This document shows positions 24,678 to 30,802 of a stretch of 39,310 nt of DNA, piece after piece. The notes beneath the pieces were generated by a model, which was not told the origin of the DNA, searched no databases, and saw only the letters and a program-made list of their open reading frames with translations. Source of the stretch: a virus. The first letter of the stretch is position 1; every line of letters starts with the position of its first letter. The stretch is from IMG/VR virus record IMGVR_UViG_3300043395_001241, positions 1 through 39,310 of that record. One strand, given 5' to 3'. Both the position numbers and the translations under genes were made by a program.

Positions 24678-24854
24678 ATGAAACTCAAGGCAATCAAGAT
24701 GGAACACAGAGAACAGACCACCTACAAACCCCAAGGCATCTTGGACCCCAATTTCAAGTATGTCCCAGCCGCCGCCACTGATGTCACACAAACCTGGCGC
24801 AAATTTGGATGGAAACCTGTTGAACGAAAGGAAAAGCACTATGAACAAAAATGA
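24678..24854 (+). CDS. Small basic early protein, 58 aa
   Basis: Starts at 24678 after AAGGAGG, a near-perfect Shine-Dalgarno. It contains TTYKPQGILDPNFKYVPA and TQTWRKFGWKPVERKEKHY and is basic and aromatic. It overlaps the next start by 14 bases. Unknown function. Confidence 0.65.
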   Translation: MKLKAIKMEHREQTTYKPQGILDPNFKYVPAAATDVTQTWRKFGWKPVERKEKHYEQK

Positions 24855-25026
24855 ATTCATGGACTACAGCAGTTTGCTGATGGACATTGAGAAACTAACC
24901 AAATCACTGCACGACAAGTGTCTGCATAAAAGGTATGAAGGTTATCTGTCCGAGATCAGCGTCATGCAATCCAAACTGACCCTGTTGGCGGTCTGGATGT
25001 CACATCAAAGGAAAAACAATGATTAA
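24841..25026 (+). CDS. Small helical early protein, 61 aa
   Basis: The product has YSSLLMDIEKLTKSLHDKC and GYLSEISVMQSKLTLLAVWM, an amphipathic helical pattern. The upstream leader is a slightly altered copy of the shared one (AAAGGAAAAGCACT). It overlaps the next gene. Function unknown. Confidence 0.65.
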   Translation: MNKNEFMDYSSLLMDIEKLTKSLHDKCLHKRYEGYLSEISVMQSKLTLLAVWMSHQRKNND

Positions 25027-25201
25027 TTTTGAAGATCAATTCATCAAAGAAGAACGCAACTGCTGGTACGACATGATGACCTGTCAACCCGCAGATCCCA
25101 CAACCCCTGACGAGTACTTGATCCAATTCAAATACTTTGACGAACAAACCCAGAAACGCATAGCAAAGCGTGAATGGCAACAAGCATTTAGCGAGGATTG
25201 A
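25019..25201 (+). CDS. Small acidic early protein, 60 aa
   Basis: A 60-residue protein with FEDQFIKEERNCWYDMM and YLIQFKYFDEQTQKRIAKRE. It overlaps the preceding gene by eight bases and follows an AAAGGAAAAACA leader. No family recognised. Confidence 0.65.
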   Translation: MINFEDQFIKEERNCWYDMMTCQPADPTTPDEYLIQFKYFDEQTQKRIAKREWQQAFSED

Positions 25202-25202
25202 A

Positions 25203-25823
25203 ATGAATGTATATCAAAAACTGAATGAAGCACGAAAGATGTTTCACCAGACCAAGTTGCAAAAGACTGGTCACAACAAGTTTGCTGGCTACTACTACTT
25301 TGAGTTGGGCGACTTCATCGTCCCAGCACTTGGTATCTTCCACCAAGTCGGACTGACTTCTGTGATCAAGTTTGGCAAAGAGATGGCAGAAATGCACATC
25401 ATCAATATTGACAAACCAGAGGAGGTGATCGTTGTCACCAGCCCGATGTCCGAGGCGGCATTGAAAGGGTGTCACCCTGTCCAGAACCTAGGCGCTGTGG
25501 AAACTTATATCCGCCGCTATCTGTGGGTGGCCGCTCTTGAGATTGTGGAGCATGACGCATTAGATGCAACCACGGGAAAGAAGGGTGACGGTCCTACTGT
25601 ACGGCCTACTCAAGGGGCCATCGTAGATGATGAGCGCATGAGTGTGATCGTTGATGTCCGTGAGGCAATTTTGGAGCGCATGGGCCAAGACGACATTATT
25701 GGCGCATATGAAGAGTACTTGGGGATAACCGACTCCGAGGAAAAGACTGCCCTGTGGGGTATGTTGGACAGCAAAACTCGGTCAGCAATCAAGAAACACG
25801 GCGAGAGCCTGAAAGGACAATAA
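25203..25823 (+). CDS. ERF-superfamily single-strand annealing recombinase, 206 aa
   Basis: The N-terminus has VYQKLNEARKMFHQTKLQKTGHNKFAGYYYFELGD, the usual opening of ERF-type annealing proteins. The conserved core AVETYIRRYLWVAALEIVEHDALDA follows near residues 98-122. The C-terminus is charged and helical. It should bind single-stranded DNA and promote annealing for genome circularisation and recombination. The start at 25203 follows the upstream stop directly; an earlier ATG at 25170 would overlap it. It works with the SSB-like product of the next gene and with RusA. Confidence 0.88.
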   Translation: MNVYQKLNEARKMFHQTKLQKTGHNKFAGYYYFELGDFIVPALGIFHQVGLTSVIKFGKEMAEMHIINIDKPEEVIVVTSPMSEAALKGCHPVQNLGAVETYIRRYLWVAALEIVEHDALDATTGKKGDGPTVRPTQGAIVDDERMSVIVDVREAILERMGQDDIIGAYEEYLGITDSEEKTALWGMLDSKTRSAIKKHGESLKGQ

Positions 25824-26102
25824 ATGAGCGATACCTATATTCTCAAGGGTAGCACTGGGACCTACCAAAACAAATCTGGTGAAACCAAGAAAAAATGGGT
25901 GACTGTTGGCACTTTGTATAACCGTGATGGTCGTTGGTCGGTCAAGATCGATGCTCTTCCTGCTTCTGGCTGGGATGGTTGGTTGTCGGCGTTTGAGCCT
26001 CAACAGGAGGGTGAATTCAAGTCTCGTCAGAGTTCTGAGCCTACCCGCCGTAGCCGTCCTTCAAGTGGGTTTGAGGACATGCAGGACGATGCACCCTTCT
26101 AA
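25824..26102 (+). CDS. SSB-like protein with acidic C-terminal tip, 92 aa
   Basis: A short beta-rich N-terminus (TYILKGSTGTYQNKSG, WVTVGTLYNRDGRWSVKIDAL) leads to a Ser/Arg-rich linker and the tail FEDMQDDAPF. The last residues mimic the DDDIPF tip by which bacterial SSB recruits host repair and replication proteins. At 92 residues it is about half the normal SSB length, so it is a minimal single-strand-binding or SSB-mimic protein. Adjacent to the annealing recombinase with AAAGGA in between. Confidence 0.7.
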   Translation: MSDTYILKGSTGTYQNKSGETKKKWVTVGTLYNRDGRWSVKIDALPASGWDGWLSAFEPQQEGEFKSRQSSEPTRRSRPSSGFEDMQDDAPF

Positions 26103-26110
26103 ATAAATTT

Positions 26111-26193
26111 GGGGGGAAAGCGGATGCTGTGATGTAGGCGACGAATCTTTGCTCGGCTTCCTAGCAGACCACACAGATGTAGCGAGTACCCCC
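26111..26193 (+). other. Nested inverted repeats between early genes
   Basis: Nested complementary arms: G-run 26111-26116 with C-run 26189-26193; CTGTG 26127-26131 with CACAG 26172-26176; TAGG 26135-26138 with CCTA 26160-26163. GATGTAG occurs twice, followed by GCGA or CGA. No reading frame of note is present. Possibly a folded 5' leader of the gene at 26214. Confidence 0.4.
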
Positions 26194-26213
26194 ACCCTAG
26201 CAAAGGAAAAGCA

Positions 26214-26507
26214 ATGAACAAAGAACTTGGACAACAACTGGTATTGGAGCACGCTGGTACATGGACAGATCAAGCCATGTATTTACTGGAGCGGTTCCTG
26301 AAAAAAACAACTATTGAATTCACTATGGATGAATTCAGATCCTACGCCCTAGAAGTAGGACTAAAAGAACCCCATCACCACAATGCTTGGGGGGCTTTAT
26401 TCAACTATGCCGCCAGATTAAATATGATTCGTTTCTCAGGAAATGTTTGGGAATCTTCCCGTCCTGAAGCGCATAAAAGACTAATCCGTGGTTGGTTAAA
26501 AGTTTGA
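26214..26507 (+). CDS. Early protein, winged-helix-like, 97 aa
   Basis: Contains QLVLEHAGTWTDQAMYLLERFL, then FTMDEFRSYALEVGL and HNAWGALFNYAARLNMIRFSG. The arrangement of three helices and a short beta turn is like a small winged helix, often found next to ERF genes. Leader AAAGGAAAAGCA. DNA binding is inferred. Confidence 0.7.
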   Translation: MNKELGQQLVLEHAGTWTDQAMYLLERFLKKTTIEFTMDEFRSYALEVGLKEPHHHNAWGALFNYAARLNMIRFSGNVWESSRPEAHKRLIRGWLKV

Positions 26508-26516
26508 GGTGTAAAC

Positions 26517-26693
26517 ATGCTAGGTGGAGCAAGACCAGGTGCTGGTCGCAAACGGGCTTCGTACGATGAAAAGCGGGTGATGTCCCTGAAAAAACAGGGA
26601 TTCACTTATCAAGAGATTGCTGATCGGTTCAATGTAACCAAATCCGCAATATCCTATTTCTTCAAAACACATGCAAAAAAGTATGAGGCGTAA
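26517..26693 (+). CDS. 58-aa helix-turn-helix protein
   Basis: Starts at 26517. The first residues, MLGGARPGAGRKR, are a basic Gly/Arg arm. Residues about 28-47 (GFTYQEIADRFNVTKSAISY) form a resolvase-like helix-turn-helix. It is probably a small transcriptional regulator of the early or late switch. The end overlaps the next gene. Confidence 0.75.
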   Translation: MLGGARPGAGRKRASYDEKRVMSLKKQGFTYQEIADRFNVTKSAISYFFKTHAKKYEA

Positions 26694-27054
26694 ATATTCA
26701 TACTACGGCAACATAGCCGCCATCATCAGGGAGTTAATAACATTTCCTGTGTCGCTCAGAGAGTTGGAACAAAAGACGGGGATTGCTTATGAAACCCTGC
26801 GCCCCATGATGAACGCACTCAGGAAAGAGCAAGTAGTTCACATAGCCATGTGGAAGATCGACAGCATGAACAGGGCATCCATAGCCTGTTACTCCTTGGG
26901 GTTCGGGGTTGATGCGCCCAAGAGACAGCCTAAGACTGGAGCGCAGAGGTCCATGAAGTACAAAAACAAGATCAGGGAAAAGATGGACCCCATGGTGTCA
27001 ACCAGGACCACTAAGACAAACGCAATAGATCAAGCAATGAGGAGTTGGATTTAA
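26683..27054 (+). CDS. Winged-helix regulator-like protein, 123 aa
   Basis: NIAAIIRELITFPVSLRELEQKTGIAYETLRPMMNALRKEQVVHIAMWKI is a clear winged helix-turn-helix at about residues 10-58. A basic tail follows (KYKNKIREK). The start could be ATG at 26671 or 26683; the second gives a cleaner overlap. As the last regulator before the nuclease gene it is a candidate late-gene activator. Confidence 0.7.
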   Translation: MRRKYSYYGNIAAIIRELITFPVSLRELEQKTGIAYETLRPMMNALRKEQVVHIAMWKIDSMNRASIACYSLGFGVDAPKRQPKTGAQRSMKYKNKIREKMDPMVSTRTTKTNAIDQAMRSWI

Positions 27055-27055
27055 T

Positions 27056-27418
27056 ATGTATCGTGATCGTGAACTCCTAGATCTGGCAAAAGGGATGCCT
27101 TGTCTTTTACAGGTGTCCTCAAAATGTTTAGGGGAGGGGGGGGATACAACTGTCGCCGCCCACTCCAACATGAGCATCCACGGCAAGGGTAAGTCCATCA
27201 AAGCAGATGACTGCTACAGCGTATGGGCGTGTGCGGTCTGCCACAGGTGGCTGGATGCGGGTAAAGCCCTTCAGGAAGAGAAAGAAACCGCCTGGTTGAT
27301 TGGCTACCAGCGCCAGATAGACCAGTGGCAGGAAATAGCCGATAATCCCCTTATGCGCCCTTGGAAGGTAGAAGCCTGTCGAAGGGTAATCAAACATTTG
27401 GAGAGCCTAAATGGGTGA
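27056..27418 (+). CDS. DUF1364 / YbcO-like nuclease, 120 aa
   Basis: Cys16 and Cys24 (CLLQVSSKC), His36 and His42 (AAHSNMSIHGKG) and the ACAVCHRWLD cluster (Cys59, Cys62, His63) give the Zn/HNH-like pattern of DUF1364, the family of E. coli prophage protein YbcO. The family is described as putative nucleases of the Nin region. It follows GAGGAG. The role is likely in recombination or DNA processing before packaging. Confidence 0.75.
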   Translation: MYRDRELLDLAKGMPCLLQVSSKCLGEGGDTTVAAHSNMSIHGKGKSIKADDCYSVWACAVCHRWLDAGKALQEEKETAWLIGYQRQIDQWQEIADNPLMRPWKVEACRRVIKHLESLNG

Positions 27419-27761
27419 ACTAATCCTTGTCCTGCTCCACTCGGCAACCAACGCCCACATCCACCATTGGAAAACCAGCAGTTTTGCCCAGCACGAAGCC
27501 TTGGGTGATTTTTACGAAAAGATGCCCGACCTGGTGGATGCCTTGGTCGAAGCCTGTATTGGGGTGACTGGAGAAAAACCAGACTTCCCTAACCTGTATG
27601 TCCAGCCCACAGAGGATCCCGTAGAAGAGATGGAATCCCTCAAGGACTACTTTGACGAAAACAGAAGCGAACTGCCCAACAAGAGCGAGATCCAGAACCT
27701 GGCAGACGCTATTGGCGACCTGATCGACAGTACCATCTACAAGTTGAAATTCCTTCAGTAA
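27411..27761 (+). CDS. Acidic helical protein, ferritin/Dps-like pattern, 116 aa
   Basis: The N-terminal half (LLHSATNAHIHHWKTSSFAQHEALGDFYEKMPDLVDALVEA) resembles the Dps/ferritin-like helix pair with its His/Trp pattern. I associate this with the DUF5856-type phage family. The C-terminal half is acidic and helical. Metal-binding residues of a true Dps are not clearly present. Last gene of the plus early operon, followed by a terminator. Confidence 0.65.
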   Translation: MGELILVLLHSATNAHIHHWKTSSFAQHEALGDFYEKMPDLVDALVEACIGVTGEKPDFPNLYVQPTEDPVEEMESLKDYFDENRSELPNKSEIQNLADAIGDLIDSTIYKLKFLQ

Positions 27762-27795
27762 AGTAATGTAAAGGCGTTTCTCCCTGATGTACTCA

Positions 27796-27828
27796 TTGGG
27801 CGGCTTAGAAATAGGTCGCCCATTTTTT
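27796..27828 (+). terminator. Terminator of the plus early operon
   Basis: TGGGCGGC pairs with GTCGCCCA around a ten-base loop and runs into TTTTTTT. A stable stem with a T tract gives strong intrinsic termination directly after the 27411 gene. Confidence 0.88.
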
Positions 27829-27837
27829 TCGCCCTGA

Positions 27838-28153
27838 CAAACCAAAACACCGAGGCTCATAATTTGAGCCACCCTAAAATTTTTTGGGGGGGTGGGGGTC
27901 ATAAATTTTCCCTATTGACTCAGACCCATCAATAGACCCCCTCAACTAACGAAACGATAGCGAGTGTTCACTTCGGAAACCGAAATGGCAGGGGGGTCCA
28001 GAGTGCGTTTTTAGGTCAAAAATCACCCAAAAATATAGGTCCAAAACCCGCCAGAATGCGTCAGAATCGCACGATTTTGGAAATCCTAGGGTGTGTGTAT
28101 CCTGAAAAAAATAATCGCTTAAAACCCCGATTTTCTGGGGGCAGCAGACAGGC
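27838..28153. other. Non-coding region with several inverted repeats
   Basis: No convincing gene. Paired arms include CTATTGA 27912-27918 with TCAATAG 27929-27935; GACCCCCT 27935-27942 with AGGGGGGTC 27990-27998, enclosing the hairpin TTCGG-AAA-CCGAA (27972-27984); and CCAAAA / TTTTGG around 28042-28081. It lies between two converging terminators, so it may be a regulatory or origin-like spacer or a small RNA. Confidence 0.45.
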
Positions 28154-28179
28154 GAAAAAAAGCCCGCACAATGGCGGGC
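28154..28179 (-). terminator. Terminator of the minus-strand accessory cassette
   Basis: On the minus strand GCCCGC-N6-GCGGGC is followed by seven T. A perfect six-pair stem placed just after the last gene of the cassette. Confidence 0.9.
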
Positions 28180-28202
28180 AACCCTTGGAAAACGATTAGA
28201 TC

Positions 28203-28352
28203 CTAAACCCAGAACAAACCAAAATCAAGCGGGACAATAGGAAAGGGATCGATTCTAGGATTATCCAAAATCTCTACTATTAATGCCGATTGCCCTATTT
28301 GCAAAACCCGCACGATGTCGCCATGGTAAAAACCGATTGATCCAATTTTCAT
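28203..28352 (-). CDS. 49-aa cassette protein
   Basis: Starts at 28352 with AAGGGGATAAAC before the ATG. The product (IGSIGFYHGDIVRVLQIGQS, ALIVEILDNPRIDPF) looks like a small beta-barrel. The longer open frame upstream overlaps the neighbouring gene and is not used. Function unknown. Confidence 0.65.
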   Translation of the reverse strand: MKIGSIGFYHGDIVRVLQIGQSALIVEILDNPRIDPFPIVPLDFGLFWV

Positions 28353-28362
28353 GTTTATCCCC

Positions 28363-29025
28363 TTAATGCAATTCATAAGAAATGGTTTGTTGTGTCCAGC
28401 ATGCGCGACAATCACCGCATGACCCGCCGTTATCGGGTGCGCCACATCGGACGCCATGCCATGATTGACCCTTAGAATGCACATTGCTGGCCGTTACATT
28501 GCCTATCCCCGACAATGATGCGGGTATCTTTACGGGTTGATCAGGATACATGGCCGACAATCGAACAATTAGGTTTTTTGGCAATTCGCCATGTTTTGCA
28601 ATGTAATCCTTAACAATGCTATATTCCCTAGTAGGGAGCCAGTGGCGGCAATTGGGGGTTTTTTCGGCCACTTGGGCGATTTTTTCTAAGTGATCAAGCC
28701 CTTGTAGATCGCCGCTATCGTGCCAGCGAAAATAAGCATCAGCGCCGATTAGGTTAACCATTGCATCAACCCACAAGGGATCGTTTAAGCTATCCCAGCG
28801 CGCCCATTGTGATGGTTTTACAGTATTTTCATAAGCCCGATAAAACCCTTTATTTGCGTAGCATGAATGACAGATCGATCCCTTAATCTGTGCCATTTTG
28901 TAACCCGTTTTGCATGTCTCTGTAGGCAAACTGTAGGATTTACAGGGCATTTTGCTTGTGCTAGTGAGAGTGCCACAGATAGATTGCGCTTCACTTTTTC
29001 GCATCAAAATAACTTTACTTTCCAT
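28363..29025 (-). CDS. Gp88-family protein, 220 aa
   Basis: A Cys-rich N-terminus, CKSYSLPTETCKTGYKMAQI then SICHSCYANKGFYRAY, is followed by RWDSLNDPLWVDAMVN, FRWHDSGDLQGLDHLEKI and a C-terminal GGSCGDCRACW cluster. This is the pattern of the phage Gene product 88 family. The CxxCYAxxG motif and clustered Cys suggest a metal or Fe-S site. Its biochemical role is not established. It is the largest gene of the cassette; the start follows the shared AACC-ATG leader. Confidence 0.8.
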   Translation of the reverse strand: MESKVILMRKSEAQSICGTLTSTSKMPCKSYSLPTETCKTGYKMAQIKGSICHSCYANKGFYRAYENTVKPSQWARWDSLNDPLWVDAMVNLIGADAYFRWHDSGDLQGLDHLEKIAQVAEKTPNCRHWLPTREYSIVKDYIAKHGELPKNLIVRLSAMYPDQPVKIPASLSGIGNVTASNVHSKGQSWHGVRCGAPDNGGSCGDCRACWTQQTISYELH

Positions 29026-29099
29026 GGTTCTAAATCCTTAGCAAGGCGAGACAAAATTGTCCCCATATAGGGGCCGCATGACCCCTATAAAGTGAAAAT

Positions 29100-29345
29100 T
29101 TAACCCAATCGATAACCTAGTAAACCCTTAACGCTATCGTTTAAATCCTCATATGCACATATTTTCGATACATATGTCCATTTTGGGTCAATCAATCTTT
29201 TTAATTCAAATCTACCCCATATTTCCTTATACACTTTTGACCCTTTTTTATTATGCTCACGTATTGCGCCCCTAATGGTCGCATACCCTTTAGAATTCCC
29301 TACTATTTGACCTTCACAGTCTAGAATGAAAAACAATTTGCTCAT
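29100..29345 (-). CDS. Small cassette protein, 81 aa
   Basis: The start at 29345 is preceded by AGGGGTTGACC. The sequence SKLFFILDCEGQIVGNSKGY ... IRGAIREHNKKGSKVYKEIWGRFELKRLI is a mixed alpha/beta pattern, seen in small phage accessory proteins. No function known. Confidence 0.65.
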   Translation of the reverse strand: MSKLFFILDCEGQIVGNSKGYATIRGAIREHNKKGSKVYKEIWGRFELKRLIDPKWTYVSKICAYEDLNDSVKGLLGYRLG

Positions 29346-29347
29346 GG

Positions 29348-29431
29348 TCAACCCCTAAAAGCTAACAAAATACCAATGTAAGCAAAGCTCACAAGGGTCA
29401 CAATGCAATAGAAAGCTTCTTTTTTATCCAT
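29348..29431 (-). CDS. 27-aa membrane peptide
   Basis: Translates as MDKKEAFYCIVTLVSFAY then IGILLAFRG: one membrane segment with a charged N-terminus. The shared leader AAGGGGAAAACC precedes the ATG at the same spacing as in its neighbours, the main reason to accept so short a gene. Confidence 0.55.
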   Translation of the reverse strand: MDKKEAFYCIVTLVSFAYIGILLAFRG

Positions 29432-29449
29432 GGTTTTCCCCTTTTTGAT

Positions 29450-29611
29450 TTAATAACTAACTTCTTTAATGTCGCCAATGTTGTCATTAGGACGCAAATG
29501 GCGAACCAATGCTATTGCGTCAATGACATTTTTAGCCGATACCAAAATGGTAGGGTGGTTAAACCCTTTAGCACCATGGAAACAGGGTAAAGCAACAAGA
29601 TATTTTTTCAT
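29450..29611 (-). CDS. 53-aa cassette protein
   Basis: The start at 29611 follows AAGGGGCAAACC. It contains KKYLVALPCFHGAKGFNHPT and VIDAIALVRHLRPNDN. A short alpha/beta protein with no recognised family. Confidence 0.65.
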   Translation of the reverse strand: MKKYLVALPCFHGAKGFNHPTILVSAKNVIDAIALVRHLRPNDNIGDIKEVSY

Positions 29612-29621
29612 GGTTTGCCCC

Positions 29622-29924
29622 TTAAATATCGGTTTGGGTGTAATCGGCCTTGGCCATGGCCGTGCAAAATTCATCAGATATTTGAAAAAAGATATCCGCG
29701 CATGTTTTGTAATCGCCCTTACGATAGGCCAGCAAAAACAAGTGGCAATCTGACACTAGGCGCTTTTGGTCAACATCGCCCAGGGCATCGGCCATGTTAT
29801 CGGCATCATATGGGGACCACGGGCCGTCAAAATCAGTAGCTCTTTCCATGTAGTCCTCAAAATCATGTTTAGCGTCAAGATCTGCAAAACCGCGATTGTC
29901 ATAAGCAATTGGATCGTATGTCAT
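29622..29924 (-). CDS. Acidic cassette protein, 100 aa
   Basis: The start at 29924 follows AGGAAACGAACC. An acidic protein (DLDAKHDFEDYMERATDFDG, SDCHLFLLAYRKGDYKTCAD) and the first gene of the minus cassette. Its acidity and early place would suit an inhibitor or DNA mimic, but nothing specific supports that. Confidence 0.65.
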   Translation of the reverse strand: MTYDPIAYDNRGFADLDAKHDFEDYMERATDFDGPWSPYDADNMADALGDVDQKRLVSDCHLFLLAYRKGDYKTCADIFFQISDEFCTAMAKADYTQTDI

Positions 29925-29978
29925 GGTTCGTTTCCTGATGTCACCCTGATATAAGGGCATGACTAGATTAGATCATAC

Positions 29979-29996
29979 ATTGTCGCCACTGACAAT
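29979..29996. promoter_or_regulatory. Inverted repeat ATTGTC-N6-GACAAT upstream of the minus cassette
   Basis: Perfect six-base arms (29979-29984 and 29991-29996) with six bases between, about 55 bp before the first cassette start. The same arm sequence and spacing occur beside the Cro-like gene, so the same repressor may bind both. On the minus strand a TTGTCA that could serve as -35 lies here. Confidence 0.5.
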
Positions 29997-30190
29997 AGGC
30001 AGACTGTGGAAAACACTAGGAAAAACCCTACAAAACAGCACAAATATTTCAATGAAAAAAGCGCGTTTAATAGGCTAAATCTATGGGTCAAAACCCGCTA
30101 AAAATAGGCTTCCCCAATGGCCTTTTGATGGTCAATAGATAGGGTAAATGATAGGCAAAATGGGCCGTTTTGGGGCTTGATCACATGGCC

Positions 30191-30218
30191 ACTTGATTGA
30201 TCAGACATTAAATCAAGT
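30191..30218. repeat. 8-bp inverted repeat
   Basis: ACTTGATT (30191-30198) and AATCAAGT (30211-30218) with a 12-base spacer. Arms are perfect. It lies in the long non-coding region, with a further CTTGAT at about 30178-30183. Protein-binding site or origin element. Confidence 0.5.
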
Positions 30219-30260
30219 AAGCCAGGAAAAGAAAAGAAAAACCCAAAACCATAGGGTCAT

Positions 30261-30314
30261 CAGATAGATCGATATACACATCAGATAGGACAAAACAGAT
30301 AGGTCAACAGACAG
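30261..30314 (+). repeat. Iteron-like direct repeats CAGATAG
   Basis: CAGATAG occurs at 30261-30267, 30282-30288 and 30296-30302, with a variant CAGACAG at 30308-30314. Intervals are 21, 14 and 12 bases. The flanking DNA is A-rich. Short regularly spaced repeats are typical of initiator-binding sites, but the unit is short and no initiator gene is recognised. Confidence 0.4.
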
Positions 30315-30523
30315 ACATGGCCGCTGGGTGTCGCAAAACAGTAAAGGCCCTAGATTGTGCTAAGTCCTTGAAAACAAAGGAAACCCTAGAGCCTTGATAT
30401 GCATTTATCGTAAGGAAAGATAGAGAGAGAAATAAGACAGGCTAAGCCACACAGCCACGCATGGCCACTCAGCATCAAACCTAAAAAACATCAAAACGAT
30501 CGGGCCCCCACAATTGCCCTTAT

Positions 30524-30541
30524 TGACTGACCCTCCAGTCA
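30524..30541. repeat. Inverted repeat TGACTG-N6-CAGTCA
   Basis: Perfect six-base arms (30524-30529 and 30536-30541) 20 bp before the parS-like site. The N6 spacing matches the operator-like repeats at 23746 and 29979, though the arm sequence differs. Confidence 0.4.
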
Positions 30542-30560
30542 TTACCAAACACCCCCCTAG

Positions 30561-30576
30561 AGTTTCACGTGAAACA
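30561..30576. promoter_or_regulatory. parS: parS-type ParB binding site
   Basis: AGTTTCACGTGAAACA differs from the bacterial chromosomal parS consensus TGTTTCACGTGAAACA only at the first base, and the 14-bp palindromic core (30562-30575) is perfect. C-rich and G-rich flanks (30552-30559 and 30579-30590) extend the dyad imperfectly. ParB of the host would be expected to load here. No parA or parB gene is seen in this genome. Confidence 0.75.
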
Positions 30577-30717
30577 AATAGGGAGGGGGGGTAGGGCTGG
30601 AGCTGGGGGAAAAAGGGGAGGCCCAATCACCCGAAGCCGAATTTTTCACAAAAACTTTTCTTCTCCACACCGACAACACACCAAAAAACATGATACGATG
30701 TACCCATCGAACTGGAT

Positions 30718-30790
30718 GTTGGTAGTGCTGAGTGCTGGCGCAGGGCACGGGTCCTTAAGTGGCGGTGAGCATGTAACACCTGTTACCAAC
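30718..30790 (+). promoter_or_regulatory. Structured leader of the late operon
   Basis: GTTGGTA (30718-30724) and TACCAAC (30784-30790) are perfectly complementary and enclose 59 bases; the AGGAG of the first late gene follows at once. An overlapping palindrome GTAACA-CC-TGTTAC spans 30773-30786. A 31-codon frame (30698-30793) also covers this stretch and could be a leader peptide. The arms could expose or hide the ribosome-binding site. Confidence 0.4.
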
Positions 30791-30802
30791 TAGGAGATGT
30801 AT

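Larger units (their letters stand above)
29925..30717. other. Long non-coding region ahead of the late operon
   Basis: About 800 bp with no convincing gene. It holds, in order, the operator-like repeat at 29979, a GGGT-CAAA-ACCC hairpin at 30085-30096, the 30191 inverted repeat, the CAGATAG repeats, the 30524 inverted repeat, parS and a G/C-run tract at 30579-30620. It is the best candidate for an origin or partition region. Confidence 0.5.

Noticed and set aside
30718-30790. tRNA-like element of 73 bases with a seven-pair end stem
   Set aside because: The length and acceptor-like stem fit, but there is no D-arm pairing, no anticodon stem of normal form and no TTCRA T-loop.
30569-30793. Open frame of 74 codons across the G-rich tract
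   Set aside because: It begins next to parS, runs through a G-run and has no good ribosome-binding site. Only the last 31 codons, from 30698, could be a leader peptide.
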